This document shows, piece after piece, positions 53,876 to 62,031 of a DNA stretch of 64,000 nt. Origin of the DNA: Cloacibacillus sp. An23. GTDB taxonomy: Bacteria; Synergistota; Synergistia; Synergistales; Synergistaceae. Every line of letters begins with the position of its first letter. The stretch's first letter is position 1. The position numbers and the translations under genes were made by a program. Where the stretch lies: contig NZ_NFJQ01000001.1 of the NCBI RefSeq assembly GCF_002159945.1, positions 62,001 through 126,000 on the forward strand. The letters run 5' to 3'. The notes under the pieces are model-generated. The model was not told the origin of the DNA and did not search any database. It saw nothing but the letters and a program-made list of their open reading frames with translations.

Positions 53876-54523
53876 TTATTCCAGCGTCAGGAAGCCTTCG
53901 CGTATCGCGTAGCGCGTAAGCTCGGCCATGCTGTCGCAGCCGAGTTTGTCCATTATGCGGCGGCGGTGCGTGTCCACCGTGTTCTTGCTGATGCCGAGGA
54001 TGTCCGCCGTCTGCTTCGCCGTGCGTCCTTTGACGAGAAGCGCGAGCACTTCCCGTTCGCGTTCAGACAGCGGGTTCGCGCCGTCCGAGTTCTCGCCGTC
54101 CAGAAGCCGCAGGTAGTCCTCGACGAGCACGGTGCAGGCTTTCGGCGAGAGATAGACGTCGCCGCGGCTCACCGTATGTATGGCCTCGAGCATTACGTCA
54201 GGAGAGCATTCTTTCAGCACGTAGCCGCGCGCCCCGGCTTTGAGGCTCTCCGCGATGAAGCGGCGGTCGTTGTGCATAGAGATGACGATGACCGATACGC
54301 CGGGGATTTCGCCGCATATCTTTTCCGCCGCCGTTATCCCGTTCATGCCGGGCATCGTCACGTCCATAAGCACTATGTCGGGGCGCAGTTCGGCGACCGC
54401 CTTCACAGCCTCCGCGCCGTCCGCCGCCGAGCCGGCAACCTCGAGGTCGGGCTCTTTCAGCAGCAGGCTCTTGAGCCCTTCTCGGAAAAGTTCGTGGTCG
54501 TCCGCGAGAAATATCCTTATCAT
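53876..54523 (-). CDS. NarL/FixJ-type response regulator
   Basis: Two-component response regulator of 215 residues. The receiver domain has the acidic pocket DDH (8-10) and the phospho-acceptor Asp54 in VLMDVTMPGMNG; the LuxR-type helix-turn-helix is at 150-210 (PLSEREREVLALLVKGRTAKQTADILGISKNTVDTHRRRIMDKLG). It overlaps the histidine kinase gene by 4 bases, so the two form a pair. Targets are not known; the QueG-like gene upstream in the same operon is the nearest candidate. Confidence 0.95.
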   Translation of the reverse strand: MIRIFLADDHELFREGLKSLLLKEPDLEVAGSAADGAEAVKAVAELRPDIVLMDVTMPGMNGITAAEKICGEIPGVSVIVISMHNDRRFIAESLKAGARGYVLKECSPDVMLEAIHTVSRGDVYLSPKACTVLVEDYLRLLDGENSDGANPLSEREREVLALLVKGRTAKQTADILGISKNTVDTHRRRIMDKLGCDSMAELTRYAIREGFLTLE

Positions 54524-55677
54524 TCGCCGCGTTCCTCCTCTTTCGCGCCTGATTCAAGTTTCAGGGGCGCGAGCATCGAGACGGTCGTGCCGGATTCGTT
54601 CGAGATTATGCGCAGGTCTCCGCCGATGTGCAGCAGCCGCTCCCTTATGCTGAAAAGTCCGAGGCCGGATTTCTTTCCGCGCTTGGCCGCGATAGAGGGC
54701 CTTATTCCGACGCCGTCGTCCTCTATGACGACCTGTATTTTGTTCGGGCCGCGGTTGACGCTTATGTGTACGGACGTCGCCTTCGCGTGTTTTATGACGT
54801 TCATCAGCACTTCGCGCGAAAGGCGGTAGAGTATGACGCACACCGCGTCGTCGGCGGAATAGTCTTTGATGCTGCCGCGCGTCGTGACGTACCATTTTAT
54901 TCCGTGCGGCACCAGGAGCTTGTCGGCCAGAGCCTCGAGCGCGGGCGTTATGCCTACCTCGAGCAGTATCGGCGGGCTCAGCTCGAATATCAGCGCGCGG
55001 CTCTGCGTTATCATCTCTTCCGTCGATTTTATCGAATTGTCGATTATCCTTCCCGCTTCGCCGTTGCCCGTGTATATCTCCTTGAGCTTGCGCAGGTCGA
55101 GCAGAAGCGAGAGCAGCGAATGGCCTATGCTGTCGTGGAGGTCGGTCGCTATCTCGCGCCGCGTCGTCTCCTCGCTTATCGTGAGCTGTATCGCTAGCGC
55201 GCGCAGCTTGGCCTGATACTCGAGCAGCATCTTCTGCTTTTGTTTCAGCTCTTCCTCGGACTTTTTTAGCTCAGTCCTGTCGAGGAATATCGTCACGGCG
55301 CGGTTCTCAGAAATCGGGAAAGCAATCGCCTCGAGGTACTTGTCCGTGTAGACGCTCTCGCTCTCGCAGTGTATGGCGCGGTTCTCCCTGACGCAGCGGA
55401 CGATTATGTCAGACCAGCAGTCTTCGACGTTCGGCCACACCTCCATGAAGGTTTTACCGACGACGTCTTTCCTTCTGACGTTGTGGACTTTCTCGTAGGC
55501 GCCGTTGACGTCCAGATAGCGCACGGCTTCCGCGCCGCGCTCGTCGATGCCCGGCTCTATCTTGTAGAGCGCCATCGGATTGAATTCCTGCTCGTAAAAA
55601 AACTTTTTGAAAAAATTCCTGTTTTCGGCGGAACCGCCGAGCTTTACCGCGTCGCCGCCGTCATGATTCGCTTTCAT
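54520..55677 (-). CDS. PAS-domain histidine kinase, HisKA_3 type
   Basis: Sensor kinase of 385 residues without membrane segments, hence cytoplasmic. A PAS domain (about 25-135: NPMALYKIEPG, YLDVNGAYEKVHN, VGKTFMEVWP) is followed by a coiled coil (136-165) and a HisKA_3 dimerisation domain with phospho-acceptor His181 in ATDLHDSIGHSLLS, then a GHKL ATPase domain (MNVIKHAKATSV, VVIEDDGVGI, SGLGLFSIRERL). The two Cys of the PAS region (Cys87, Cys95) could bind a ligand, but this is speculation. Its gene lies 23 bases after the QueG-like gene and overlaps the response regulator. Confidence 0.93.
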   Translation of the reverse strand: MKANHDGGDAVKLGGSAENRNFFKKFFYEQEFNPMALYKIEPGIDERGAEAVRYLDVNGAYEKVHNVRRKDVVGKTFMEVWPNVEDCWSDIIVRCVRENRAIHCESESVYTDKYLEAIAFPISENRAVTIFLDRTELKKSEEELKQKQKMLLEYQAKLRALAIQLTISEETTRREIATDLHDSIGHSLLSLLLDLRKLKEIYTGNGEAGRIIDNSIKSTEEMITQSRALIFELSPPILLEVGITPALEALADKLLVPHGIKWYVTTRGSIKDYSADDAVCVILYRLSREVLMNVIKHAKATSVHISVNRGPNKIQVVIEDDGVGIRPSIAAKRGKKSGLGLFSIRERLLHIGGDLRIISNESGTTVSMLAPLKLESGAKEEERGE

Positions 55678-55700
55678 TTACGGAAAACGCCCTCCGGGAT

Positions 55701-56465
55701 CTACTTTCCCCACGGGCAGGCCGCGAGGCAGAGTCCGCACGTGCCGCCAAGCCCGTACACTTTATCCATGTCGTCCCAGAAGTCGAAGCACTTTTTTACG
55801 TCGAAGCGCTCGGAAAGCGGTTCCGAGGCGTCGAACGTCCTGCCGCGCAGCGCGTGGACGGGACAGGCCTTCGCGCACTCCGTGCAGCCGCCGCACCTGT
55901 TCTCGACCGGCGCATCCGGCTCGAACGGCGCGTCGGTGAGCACCGTCCCGAGACGCAGCCTCGGCCCGACCTGCCCGTTCACGATGCTGCAGCTCTTGCC
56001 TATCCAGCCGAGCCCGGCGCGCACGGCGGCCGTCCTGTGTCCGAACGCGCCGATTATATCGAGAGAGACTTTAGCAAACGAGGACGCGCCGCCGGCCTCC
56101 GCCACCCTCCAATGCAGGCGCGACATATCGCCAGCCGGACGGTAATCACTGGCCGCCACCGGATACGCCTTGTATCCGGCCTTTTGCAGCCTGACGGCGG
56201 CCGCGGCGCTTATATGGTCTATCTCGCGGTTAAGGGCCGTGTAGACCGTCATGTAGTTGCGTGTAGGGCCGGCAAGCTGTTCGTTAACGACCTCTTTGGG
56301 GAAAAATATCGCGAACGACACGGCGCGCGGAAATGAGGCGTAATATTCGCCGTAGGTCTCTCTGACGAATTCAGCCGCGTCCGTCATATCCGCGACCCCG
56401 AAGATATCGGCTCCGCGTCCCATGACAAAATCCTTCATTTCTTCTTTCGTAACGCACATACTCAC
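55701..56465 (-). CDS. QueG-like 4Fe-4S protein
   Basis: A 254-residue iron-sulfur protein related to the C-terminal two thirds of epoxyqueuosine reductase and reductive dehalogenases. It has GLGWIGKSCSIVN, then CGGCTECAKACPVHAL and CGLCLAACPWGK for two 4Fe-4S clusters. It is shorter than QueG (about 350-380) and lacks its C-terminal HEAT part, so epoxyqueuosine reduction should not be assumed; such short forms are frequent in anaerobes and uncharacterised. GTG 56465 or ATG 56459 are possible starts. It precedes the PAS kinase by 23 bases. Confidence 0.82.
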   Translation of the reverse strand: MSMCVTKEEMKDFVMGRGADIFGVADMTDAAEFVRETYGEYYASFPRAVSFAIFFPKEVVNEQLAGPTRNYMTVYTALNREIDHISAAAAVRLQKAGYKAYPVAASDYRPAGDMSRLHWRVAEAGGASSFAKVSLDIIGAFGHRTAAVRAGLGWIGKSCSIVNGQVGPRLRLGTVLTDAPFEPDAPVENRCGGCTECAKACPVHALRGRTFDASEPLSERFDVKKCFDFWDDMDKVYGLGGTCGLCLAACPWGK

Positions 56466-56505
56466 AGCCCATCACCCCACGCAAATATTATCAAGAAAGT
56501 AAGAA

Positions 56506-56534
56506 GAAGCGCGCCTCATATCGAGACGCGCTTC
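56506..56534 (-). terminator. Terminator at the end of the betaine reductase unit
   Basis: GAAGCGCG (56506-56513) pairs perfectly with CGCGCTTC (56527-56534), just after the stop of the 334-residue gene; on the minus strand it is followed by TTCTTACTTTCTT. Confidence 0.65.
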
Positions 56535-56543
56535 AATTATAAG

Positions 56544-57548
56544 CTATAAACCGGCGGGCTGCGTTTCGTCCGCCCTGACTATATACACAGTATCCTCTCC
56601 GAACCAGTCGTAATAGTTCGCCTTCGGTTCGCGCATGCGGCGCAGCCGCTCTATGCTCGTCCCGATTATGTACATCGGCATCGCCGGTTCGATGAGGGCC
56701 TGTCCGTCGGCAGAGTAGCGTTCGCGCACCGCTTCGAGCTCTTCCTCGGTGTCGGCCGCGAGCACGAGCATCGTCCAGTTCTCCTGGTCCATCGAGTCGT
56801 CGTCGGCGTAGCCCGGCACGTAGACGCGGCGCTGGTTCAGCATGAACAGGTGCAGCTTTCCTATCGCGTCGTAAACGTCCTCCGGGCTCTTGTCGGAGGT
56901 GCGCAGGAAGAAGAATCTGTCCGCGTCCTTGATGTTGAATATATCCTCCGGCAGACGCTCCTGCGTGCGGTAAAGCTCGAAATCGTAGCGCCCGCGCAGG
57001 ACGAGGTTGAAGTTCACCGTCCCTGTCTTAGCGCCGCTCTCCGCCAGCCATTCGTTCATGGCGGCGCGTCCCGGCGCTGGCTTTCCGCGGGCCGCCATGC
57101 CCCAGTCGGGGAAGCGTTTCAGGAAAGACTTTACAAGCCTGTGCTCCGACCATACGTAGCGTATTTTCCCGTTCTCGCGCGTCCACAGCTCTTCGCGTGA
57201 AAGCGCCGGCGCGTATGGCAGGTTCTCGTCTACCGTGTACTCCTTCACGCCCATCGGAAAAACGCCAGTGAACGCGCGGCAGTCCATCAGATGATAGAGC
57301 CGGTTGTTCCACAGCGCCTTCTCCGCGTTGAAGCTGCCTATCGGGGAAACGGGGATAAACGACTCCCGGGCCAGAGCGATGCGCCTCTTCTCCCCTTCGG
57401 CCGTCAGGACGTAGCCGCTGCCGGCTTCGGAGAGAAGCCCCTGCTCCTCAAGCTCGCGCATGGAAGCGGCGTCTCCGCCCGCGAGCGCGACGGTCTCTTC
57501 GTCCCAGCACGGAAATTTATCTTCGAAAAGCAGAAGCTCCTGCTCCAT
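56544..57548 (-). CDS. Protein of unknown function in the betaine reductase operon
   Basis: I do not recognise this 334-residue protein. It is soluble, without signal peptide or membrane segment. The first 60 residues (EETVALAGGDAASMRELEEQGLLSEAGSGYVLTAEGEKRR) look like a winged-helix domain; the middle contains FPMGVKEYTVDENLPYAP and VWSEHRLVKSFLKRFP; the C-terminus has MYIIGTSIERLRRMREPKANYYDWFGED. AAGGAGATGG precedes the ATG. It begins 34 bases after the BCCT gene with no terminator between, and a terminator follows, so it seems to be the last gene of grdI-grdH-BCCT. No function is proposed from sequence alone. Confidence 0.75.
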   Translation of the reverse strand: MEQELLLFEDKFPCWDEETVALAGGDAASMRELEEQGLLSEAGSGYVLTAEGEKRRIALARESFIPVSPIGSFNAEKALWNNRLYHLMDCRAFTGVFPMGVKEYTVDENLPYAPALSREELWTRENGKIRYVWSEHRLVKSFLKRFPDWGMAARGKPAPGRAAMNEWLAESGAKTGTVNFNLVLRGRYDFELYRTQERLPEDIFNIKDADRFFFLRTSDKSPEDVYDAIGKLHLFMLNQRRVYVPGYADDDSMDQENWTMLVLAADTEEELEAVRERYSADGQALIEPAMPMYIIGTSIERLRRMREPKANYYDWFGEDTVYIVRADETQPAGL

Positions 57549-57582
57549 GATTATCTTTCCATCTCCTTAAGAACTTCGTGCG

Positions 57583-59103
57583 TTACTTAGACTGTTCCGC
57601 CTGCTCCTCTCTTATGAGGACCTTCCAGAAAGCCCAGCAGGAGCACAGCATTACGATGGAGAACGGCATGGCCGCCGCGAGCGATACGGTCTGCAGGTTC
57701 TGAAGTCCGCCCGTGAGAAGCAGCACCATCGCGAGAGCGCCCATGAGTATGCCCCAGACGAGCATCTTGCTCTTCGGCGGGTTCAGCGAGCCTTCCGTCG
57801 AGTACATCGAAAGGACGTAGGTGCCGGAGTTCGCCGATGTGACGAAGAAGGTCACGATGAGCACAAGCATCAGTATCGACATCGCGTAGCCGCCCATGTA
57901 CTGACCGAGCATCTTGAAGACGCCGACGGAAATGTCGTTGAGGACCGCGGCCGAGATGCCTATTTTATCGACGAGTTCGAGCTTAAGCGCCGATGTGCCG
58001 AAGATGCCGAACCACGTGAGGCTTCCGAGCGCAGGGACGATAAGGACTCCGGCGATGAACTCGCGGATCGTGCGTCCGCGCGAAATACGCGCGATGAAGG
58101 AGCCGGAGAAGGGCGCCCAAGCGATCCACCAGGCCCAGTAGTAGAGCGTCCAGCTGCGGAGGTGGGCTTCATACGAGCCGCCGTAAGGCGCGGTCATGAA
58201 GGATTCCTTGACGAGTCCGCTCACGTAGTCGCCGAAGCTCATGAGCGTCGCGTTGAGTATCGTGAGTGTCGGGCCGACGCAGAAGAGCGCCGCCATAATG
58301 ACGAAGCAGATGCGTATGTTCCAGTCGGCGACGAACTTGATGCCCTTGTCGATGCCGAGGACCGCGGAGCCGGTGTAGAGTACGACGAGGAAGGCGATGA
58401 TGAGAAGCTGAACCATCGTCGTCTGCGAGACTCCGAAGAGCTCCATAAGCCCGCTGTTGAGCTGGAGCGTGCCGAGGCCGAGCGAGGTCGTAAGGCCGGC
58501 GAGCGTCGCGAATATCGCGAGGATGTCTACCGTTTTGCCGAACGCTCCGCGCACGCGCTCCTCACCGACGAGCGGGATGAATATCGTGCTTATGAGTCCC
58601 GGCGCGTTGTGGCGGAACTGGTAATAGGCGAGCGGAAGGGCTATGACGGAATAGCCGGCCCACGGATGAAGCCCCCAGTGGAAGACCGTCACCTGCATAG
58701 CGTCGCGCGCCGCCTGTATCGTGCCGGGCTCTGCGCCGAGCGGAGCGGAGGCGAAGTACGTGAGAGGTTCGGCGGCTCCGTAGAAGACGAGGCCGACGCC
58801 CATGCCGGCCGAGAAGAGCATCGCGACCCACGAGAGGTTGCTGTATTCGGGACGCGAATCTTCAGGGCCAAGCCTCTTTTTGCCGAAGCGGCTGCATCCG
58901 ATGAAAAGGCAGAAGACGACGAAGACGTTCATCGTAAGCAGATAGCCCCAGCCGTAATATTTCGTGAGGAAGCCGTTCAGGCCGCTGGCGAAGGCTCCGA
59001 AGCCTTCTGGGGAGATGAGCCCCCACGCCACTACGGCGATAGTTATGGCTATAGATATATAATAAACAGAATTGGACTTCTGTGCTGTATTCTTTTCGGC
59101 CAT
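57583..59103 (-). CDS. BCCT-family betaine/carnitine/choline transporter
   Basis: Inner-membrane transporter of 506 residues with about 12 membrane segments. The BCCT core is clear: GMGVGLVFYGAAEPL (sodium/substrate region), then WTLYYWAWWIAWAPFSGSFIARISRGRTIREF, the family signature. The start is ATG 59103 with AAAGGAG upstream. It lies 85 bases after grdH on the same strand, with a hairpin between them. Uptake of glycine betaine for the adjacent reductase is the likely role, by context; no osmoregulatory C-terminal tail is evident. Confidence 0.93.
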   Translation of the reverse strand: MAEKNTAQKSNSVYYISIAITIAVVAWGLISPEGFGAFASGLNGFLTKYYGWGYLLTMNVFVVFCLFIGCSRFGKKRLGPEDSRPEYSNLSWVAMLFSAGMGVGLVFYGAAEPLTYFASAPLGAEPGTIQAARDAMQVTVFHWGLHPWAGYSVIALPLAYYQFRHNAPGLISTIFIPLVGEERVRGAFGKTVDILAIFATLAGLTTSLGLGTLQLNSGLMELFGVSQTTMVQLLIIAFLVVLYTGSAVLGIDKGIKFVADWNIRICFVIMAALFCVGPTLTILNATLMSFGDYVSGLVKESFMTAPYGGSYEAHLRSWTLYYWAWWIAWAPFSGSFIARISRGRTIREFIAGVLIVPALGSLTWFGIFGTSALKLELVDKIGISAAVLNDISVGVFKMLGQYMGGYAMSILMLVLIVTFFVTSANSGTYVLSMYSTEGSLNPPKSKMLVWGILMGALAMVLLLTGGLQNLQTVSLAAAMPFSIVMLCSCWAFWKVLIREEQAEQSK

Positions 59104-59132
59104 AGCTGATGTTACTCCTTTCACAATTAGAG

Positions 59133-59179
59133 AACTGAAAAGCCGCCGGAGAGCGGAGGAATACGGCGCTCTCCGGCGG
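59133..59179 (-). terminator. Hairpin between grdH and the BCCT gene, possible partial terminator
   Basis: CCGCCGGAGAGCG (59143-59155) pairs perfectly with CGCTCTCCGGCGG (59167-59179); on the minus strand it is followed by GCTTTTCAGTTCTC. The short T tract suggests partial read-through into the transporter gene. Confidence 0.6.
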
Positions 59180-59188
59180 TGCGTACCG

Positions 59189-60493
59189 TTATATCTTGAA
59201 TACCGTCGGTCCCTCGACTTCTTTCGTAAGCGCGTCGAGAGCGACTTCTACGCGGTGGGTGCGGAGCGCCCACTCTTCTTCTTTCGAGAGGGTCGGGTCT
59301 CCGAGCGGATAGGGGACGGAAACCGTCGGGACTATCCTGTTGGAGCCAACCGTCTTCGCGACGTCGATAAGGTTGGCCATGACGACCACGGGAATGCCTG
59401 TACGCTCGATTTCTCTTGCCATCGTTGCACCGCAACGAGTACAGGTTCCTCAGGTGGCGGTGAGGATCACGGCGTCAACTCCCGCTGCGTGGAGCTCCGC
59501 GGCGATCTCTTTACCGAACTTGGCGGCGTAGTTCTGGGTCGTGCCTGTTCCGACCGTTACATAGTAGTAGTCGTAGAGTTTCTTGAACTTGCCCTGCTTC
59601 TCGAAGTAGCGCATCGCGTCCACGGGGATGCCGCGGTCGGGAACTGCGCACATGGCCGCGGGGTCGAATCCGGCGTGTATCGTCTTGTACTCCGTAGACG
59701 GCAGGCAGTCCTTGCCGGCGATGTTGTACTTGCCCCACTTCGTCGCGGAAGCGCTCTGGATATGGTCCGGGTTGTCGAGGGGTACGACGCCGCTCGAAGA
59801 GACGAGCGCTATCGTGCACTGGCTGAGGTCTTTAACGGCGGGCGCCGGCGGGACCTTGTCGGTCTTCGGGATGACGAGCTCTGTCTGGAAAGGTTCTCCG
59901 TTGAGCTTCTTGATGAGCATGTCGATGACGCGGTCGGCGGCCATGACGTTGCCGGGGGCCGGGATCTCGCTGCGGATCCCGCGCGGGAAGTATCCTTCCT
60001 CGGCCGCGGGAAGGAGCTGCTCGCCTTTCGCTATCTTCTCGGCAAATTTCGCCATAGCGGTGAGGTCGTTCTTCATGAAGGTGGCCTTGCGTCCGCCCTT
60101 GAAGATGTACATATCGGCCTTGTATTCGGCGACGCCGGGGTTTTCCTCGTTCATCGAGCTGAGGACGGGGACGTTGTAGCGCTCTTTGACGGCTTTGCAG
60201 ATGATGCCGCAGCCTACTCCGTAGCGTCCCGCCATGAACGCGGGGCCGGCGAAGAAGATGTCGAACTCTTTCTTATCGAGCCACTCGAATATCTCTTTGA
60301 GGGCTTCGTCGGTGTGGTTGGTGATGTAGTTGTCTCCGCAGACGATGGTGTTCGTGACTTCGATGTCCGGCATCATGCCGTTGAGCATCATCGAGCATCC
60401 GATTATCCCGTCGTGGAATATCGGCTTGCTGTCCGCCGCGTCCTCTCCGCCGACCTGTCCGAAGAACTGGTTGATATAATGTATAGCCTTCAT
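59189..60493 (-). CDS. grdH: Betaine reductase component B selenoprotein (GrdH type)
   Basis: Selenoprotein subunit of the substrate-specific component. The frame reads through TGA at 59450-59452, giving 434 residues with selenocysteine at 348 in TATUGTCTRCGA; after it the sequence continues in frame (MAREIERTGIPVVVMANLI to PTVFKI). It is clearly paralogous to grdB at 37.7 kb along its whole length (MKAIHYINQFFGQVGGED, FFAGPAFMAGRYG, NEENPGV). A 17-nt hairpin begins 11 nt after the TGA. Betaine specificity is inferred from the BCCT transporter gene next to it; sarcosine (GrdF) is the alternative. Confidence 0.93.
59422..59438 (-). promoter_or_regulatory. SECIS hairpin of grdH
   Basis: On the minus strand TCGTTGC pairs perfectly with GCAACGA around the loop GGT, beginning 11 nt after the Sec TGA. 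Spacing, stem length and loop equal those of grdB, with base changes that keep pairing. Confidence 0.82.
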
Positions 60494-60508
60494 ATTATTC
60501 CGGCCTCC

Positions 60509-61816
60509 TTAGAAATCGGCGCAGCTTCTGCGCGAGTAGCCGCTGATGTGGTTGGCGCAGAACATTCCGTTGTTCTCCATCACGCAGCTGCCGTCCGGGT
60601 TGATGCAGCCTTCCCAGCCGCCGGAGTTTCCGTCGCGCGCGAGGGCCTCGAGTTCTCCGATGACTTCCATCGCGGGCATCTCGTAGAACTGCGAGACGTT
60701 GCCGGTGGTGACGAGGGCGTCGGTAGCCGGGTTCATCGAAACGAGCGGCTGCGAGGCTCCGTCGCGTCCCGTCGCTTCGTCAGAAAGGCCTATCGTCTTG
60801 ATGCCGAGGCGCTCGAGCTCGACGAGCATGGCCGTGTAGTCGACATCGGGGTTGCCGTAGCCTTCTTCGGCGACGACCGCGCCCTGCGCGCCTATCGCGA
60901 CGGCTATCTGTCCCGCCATCTGCACGCAGCGCTGCTTCTCTTCCATCTTCGGGTTCAGCGTGGACATGATTACGCCGAGGAAGTTGATCGTCTTGCCGTG
61001 CTGCGCGTAAAGGCGCTTGATCATCGGGTTGGTCGAGAACTCGTAGGTCGAGATCTTAGAGGAGCTCGGCATGAAGCTTCCGGAGACCATGCAGCCGTCG
61101 AGCAGCTCGTTCGGGTGCATGAGCGTCGGGAGCATCCTGTTGCCGTCCCATCCGTAGATGAGCGTGTTGTAGCCGAGGGCTTCCATCTGAGTCTGCGGCT
61201 GGAGCACGTAGACGACGCCGGGAAGCTTCTTGACATCTTCGCTGCGGTCGGTTATCGGCGGCAGCTCGTAGGTGTCTATCTCCTCAGGCTCCATGTCGCG
61301 CACGCACTCGGCGATGTGCTCGGCGAGGCGGAGCGTCGCCCAGCGGATGGCGTGGTTGCGCTTCTGCTGCTCGCGCTGCTCGTCAAGTTCGTCGGTGTCG
61401 GCGACGAGCACGAGGTTGGGCATGTCGCCCCAGATCGTGTAGTGCTGGTAGGGGCCGCCCATGTCGATGAGGCCGTCCTGGAAGCCTCCCCAGTGTTTGC
61501 CGACGGAAAGGAGCGTCACGCCGTCGAGGACGTGGGTGCGGCCCATGCCGGCCTGTCCGAGCGGCGAGGTCACGCCGGGATAGGCGCCTTCGCCTCCGCT
61601 GACTTTGCAGCGGAACTCCACGGAATCCTTGACGGGGCAGAGCCTCACCATATCGCCGGGGTGTACGATCTTGAGGTCGGCGTCGGTGATGTGCTTGTCC
61701 TCGCGGACGCACGCGAGAGCGTCGTCCTTGTCGACTGTGAGGATTCCGTTGCTGTAAGCGGTCTTCTCGCCAAAGACTATGTCTTTGACCATGAATTTTC
61801 CGATTTCCAGCTTCAT
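60509..61816 (-). CDS. grdI: Betaine reductase component B proprotein (GrdI type)
   Basis: Paralogue of grdE, 435 residues, with the same blocks: KLEIGKFMVKDIVFGEKT, PGDMVRLCPVKDSVEF, LMHPNELLDG, EEGYGNPDVDYT and SDEATGRDGASQPL. At the site where GrdE has Gly-Asn-Cys it has Gly-Ser-Phe (246-248, in MVSGSFMPSSSK), so the usual Cys is missing and any processing must use Ser or not occur. A C-terminal extension with three Cys (GCINPDGSC, FCANH) is also not in the grdE product. AAAGGAGG precedes the ATG. grdH follows at 15 bases. Confidence 0.9.
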   Translation of the reverse strand: MKLEIGKFMVKDIVFGEKTAYSNGILTVDKDDALACVREDKHITDADLKIVHPGDMVRLCPVKDSVEFRCKVSGGEGAYPGVTSPLGQAGMGRTHVLDGVTLLSVGKHWGGFQDGLIDMGGPYQHYTIWGDMPNLVLVADTDELDEQREQQKRNHAIRWATLRLAEHIAECVRDMEPEEIDTYELPPITDRSEDVKKLPGVVYVLQPQTQMEALGYNTLIYGWDGNRMLPTLMHPNELLDGCMVSGSFMPSSSKISTYEFSTNPMIKRLYAQHGKTINFLGVIMSTLNPKMEEKQRCVQMAGQIAVAIGAQGAVVAEEGYGNPDVDYTAMLVELERLGIKTIGLSDEATGRDGASQPLVSMNPATDALVTTGNVSQFYEMPAMEVIGELEALARDGNSGGWEGCINPDGSCVMENNGMFCANHISGYSRRSCADF

Positions 61817-61831
61817 AGTTTTCCTCCTTTT

Positions 61832-61848
61832 TCTGCTTTCAAAGCAGA
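61832..61848 (-). promoter_or_regulatory. Palindrome upstream of grdI
   Basis: TCTGCTTT-C-AAAGCAGA is a perfect 17-base dyad ending just before the AAAGGAGG of grdI. It may be an operator or an mRNA hairpin that affects ribosome access. No similar site was found before grdE. Confidence 0.4.
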
Positions 61849-62031
61849 ATTATTTTCACTTGTGGGAAGTTTAACAAAATCGTGAATTCAAGAACAATGA
61901 CGAAAAAAGTGACGCAGATGTAACGTTTTGCGTGACACGCGGCTTATGGGCGCGCGGCAATCGCAAAAACTAAAAATTTGAGCTATCATAGACGCGGCAA
62001 CGGAAAATACAAAGCGTCAGGGGGACATGAT

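Noticed and set aside
55701-56465. Naming the short Fe-S protein queG
   Set aside because: It lacks the C-terminal part and full length of QueG and sits with a sensor kinase, so only a family-level call is justified.
59072-61885. Plus-strand open frame of 937 codons opposite grdI and grdH
   Set aside because: Antisense shadow of two clearly recognised genes.
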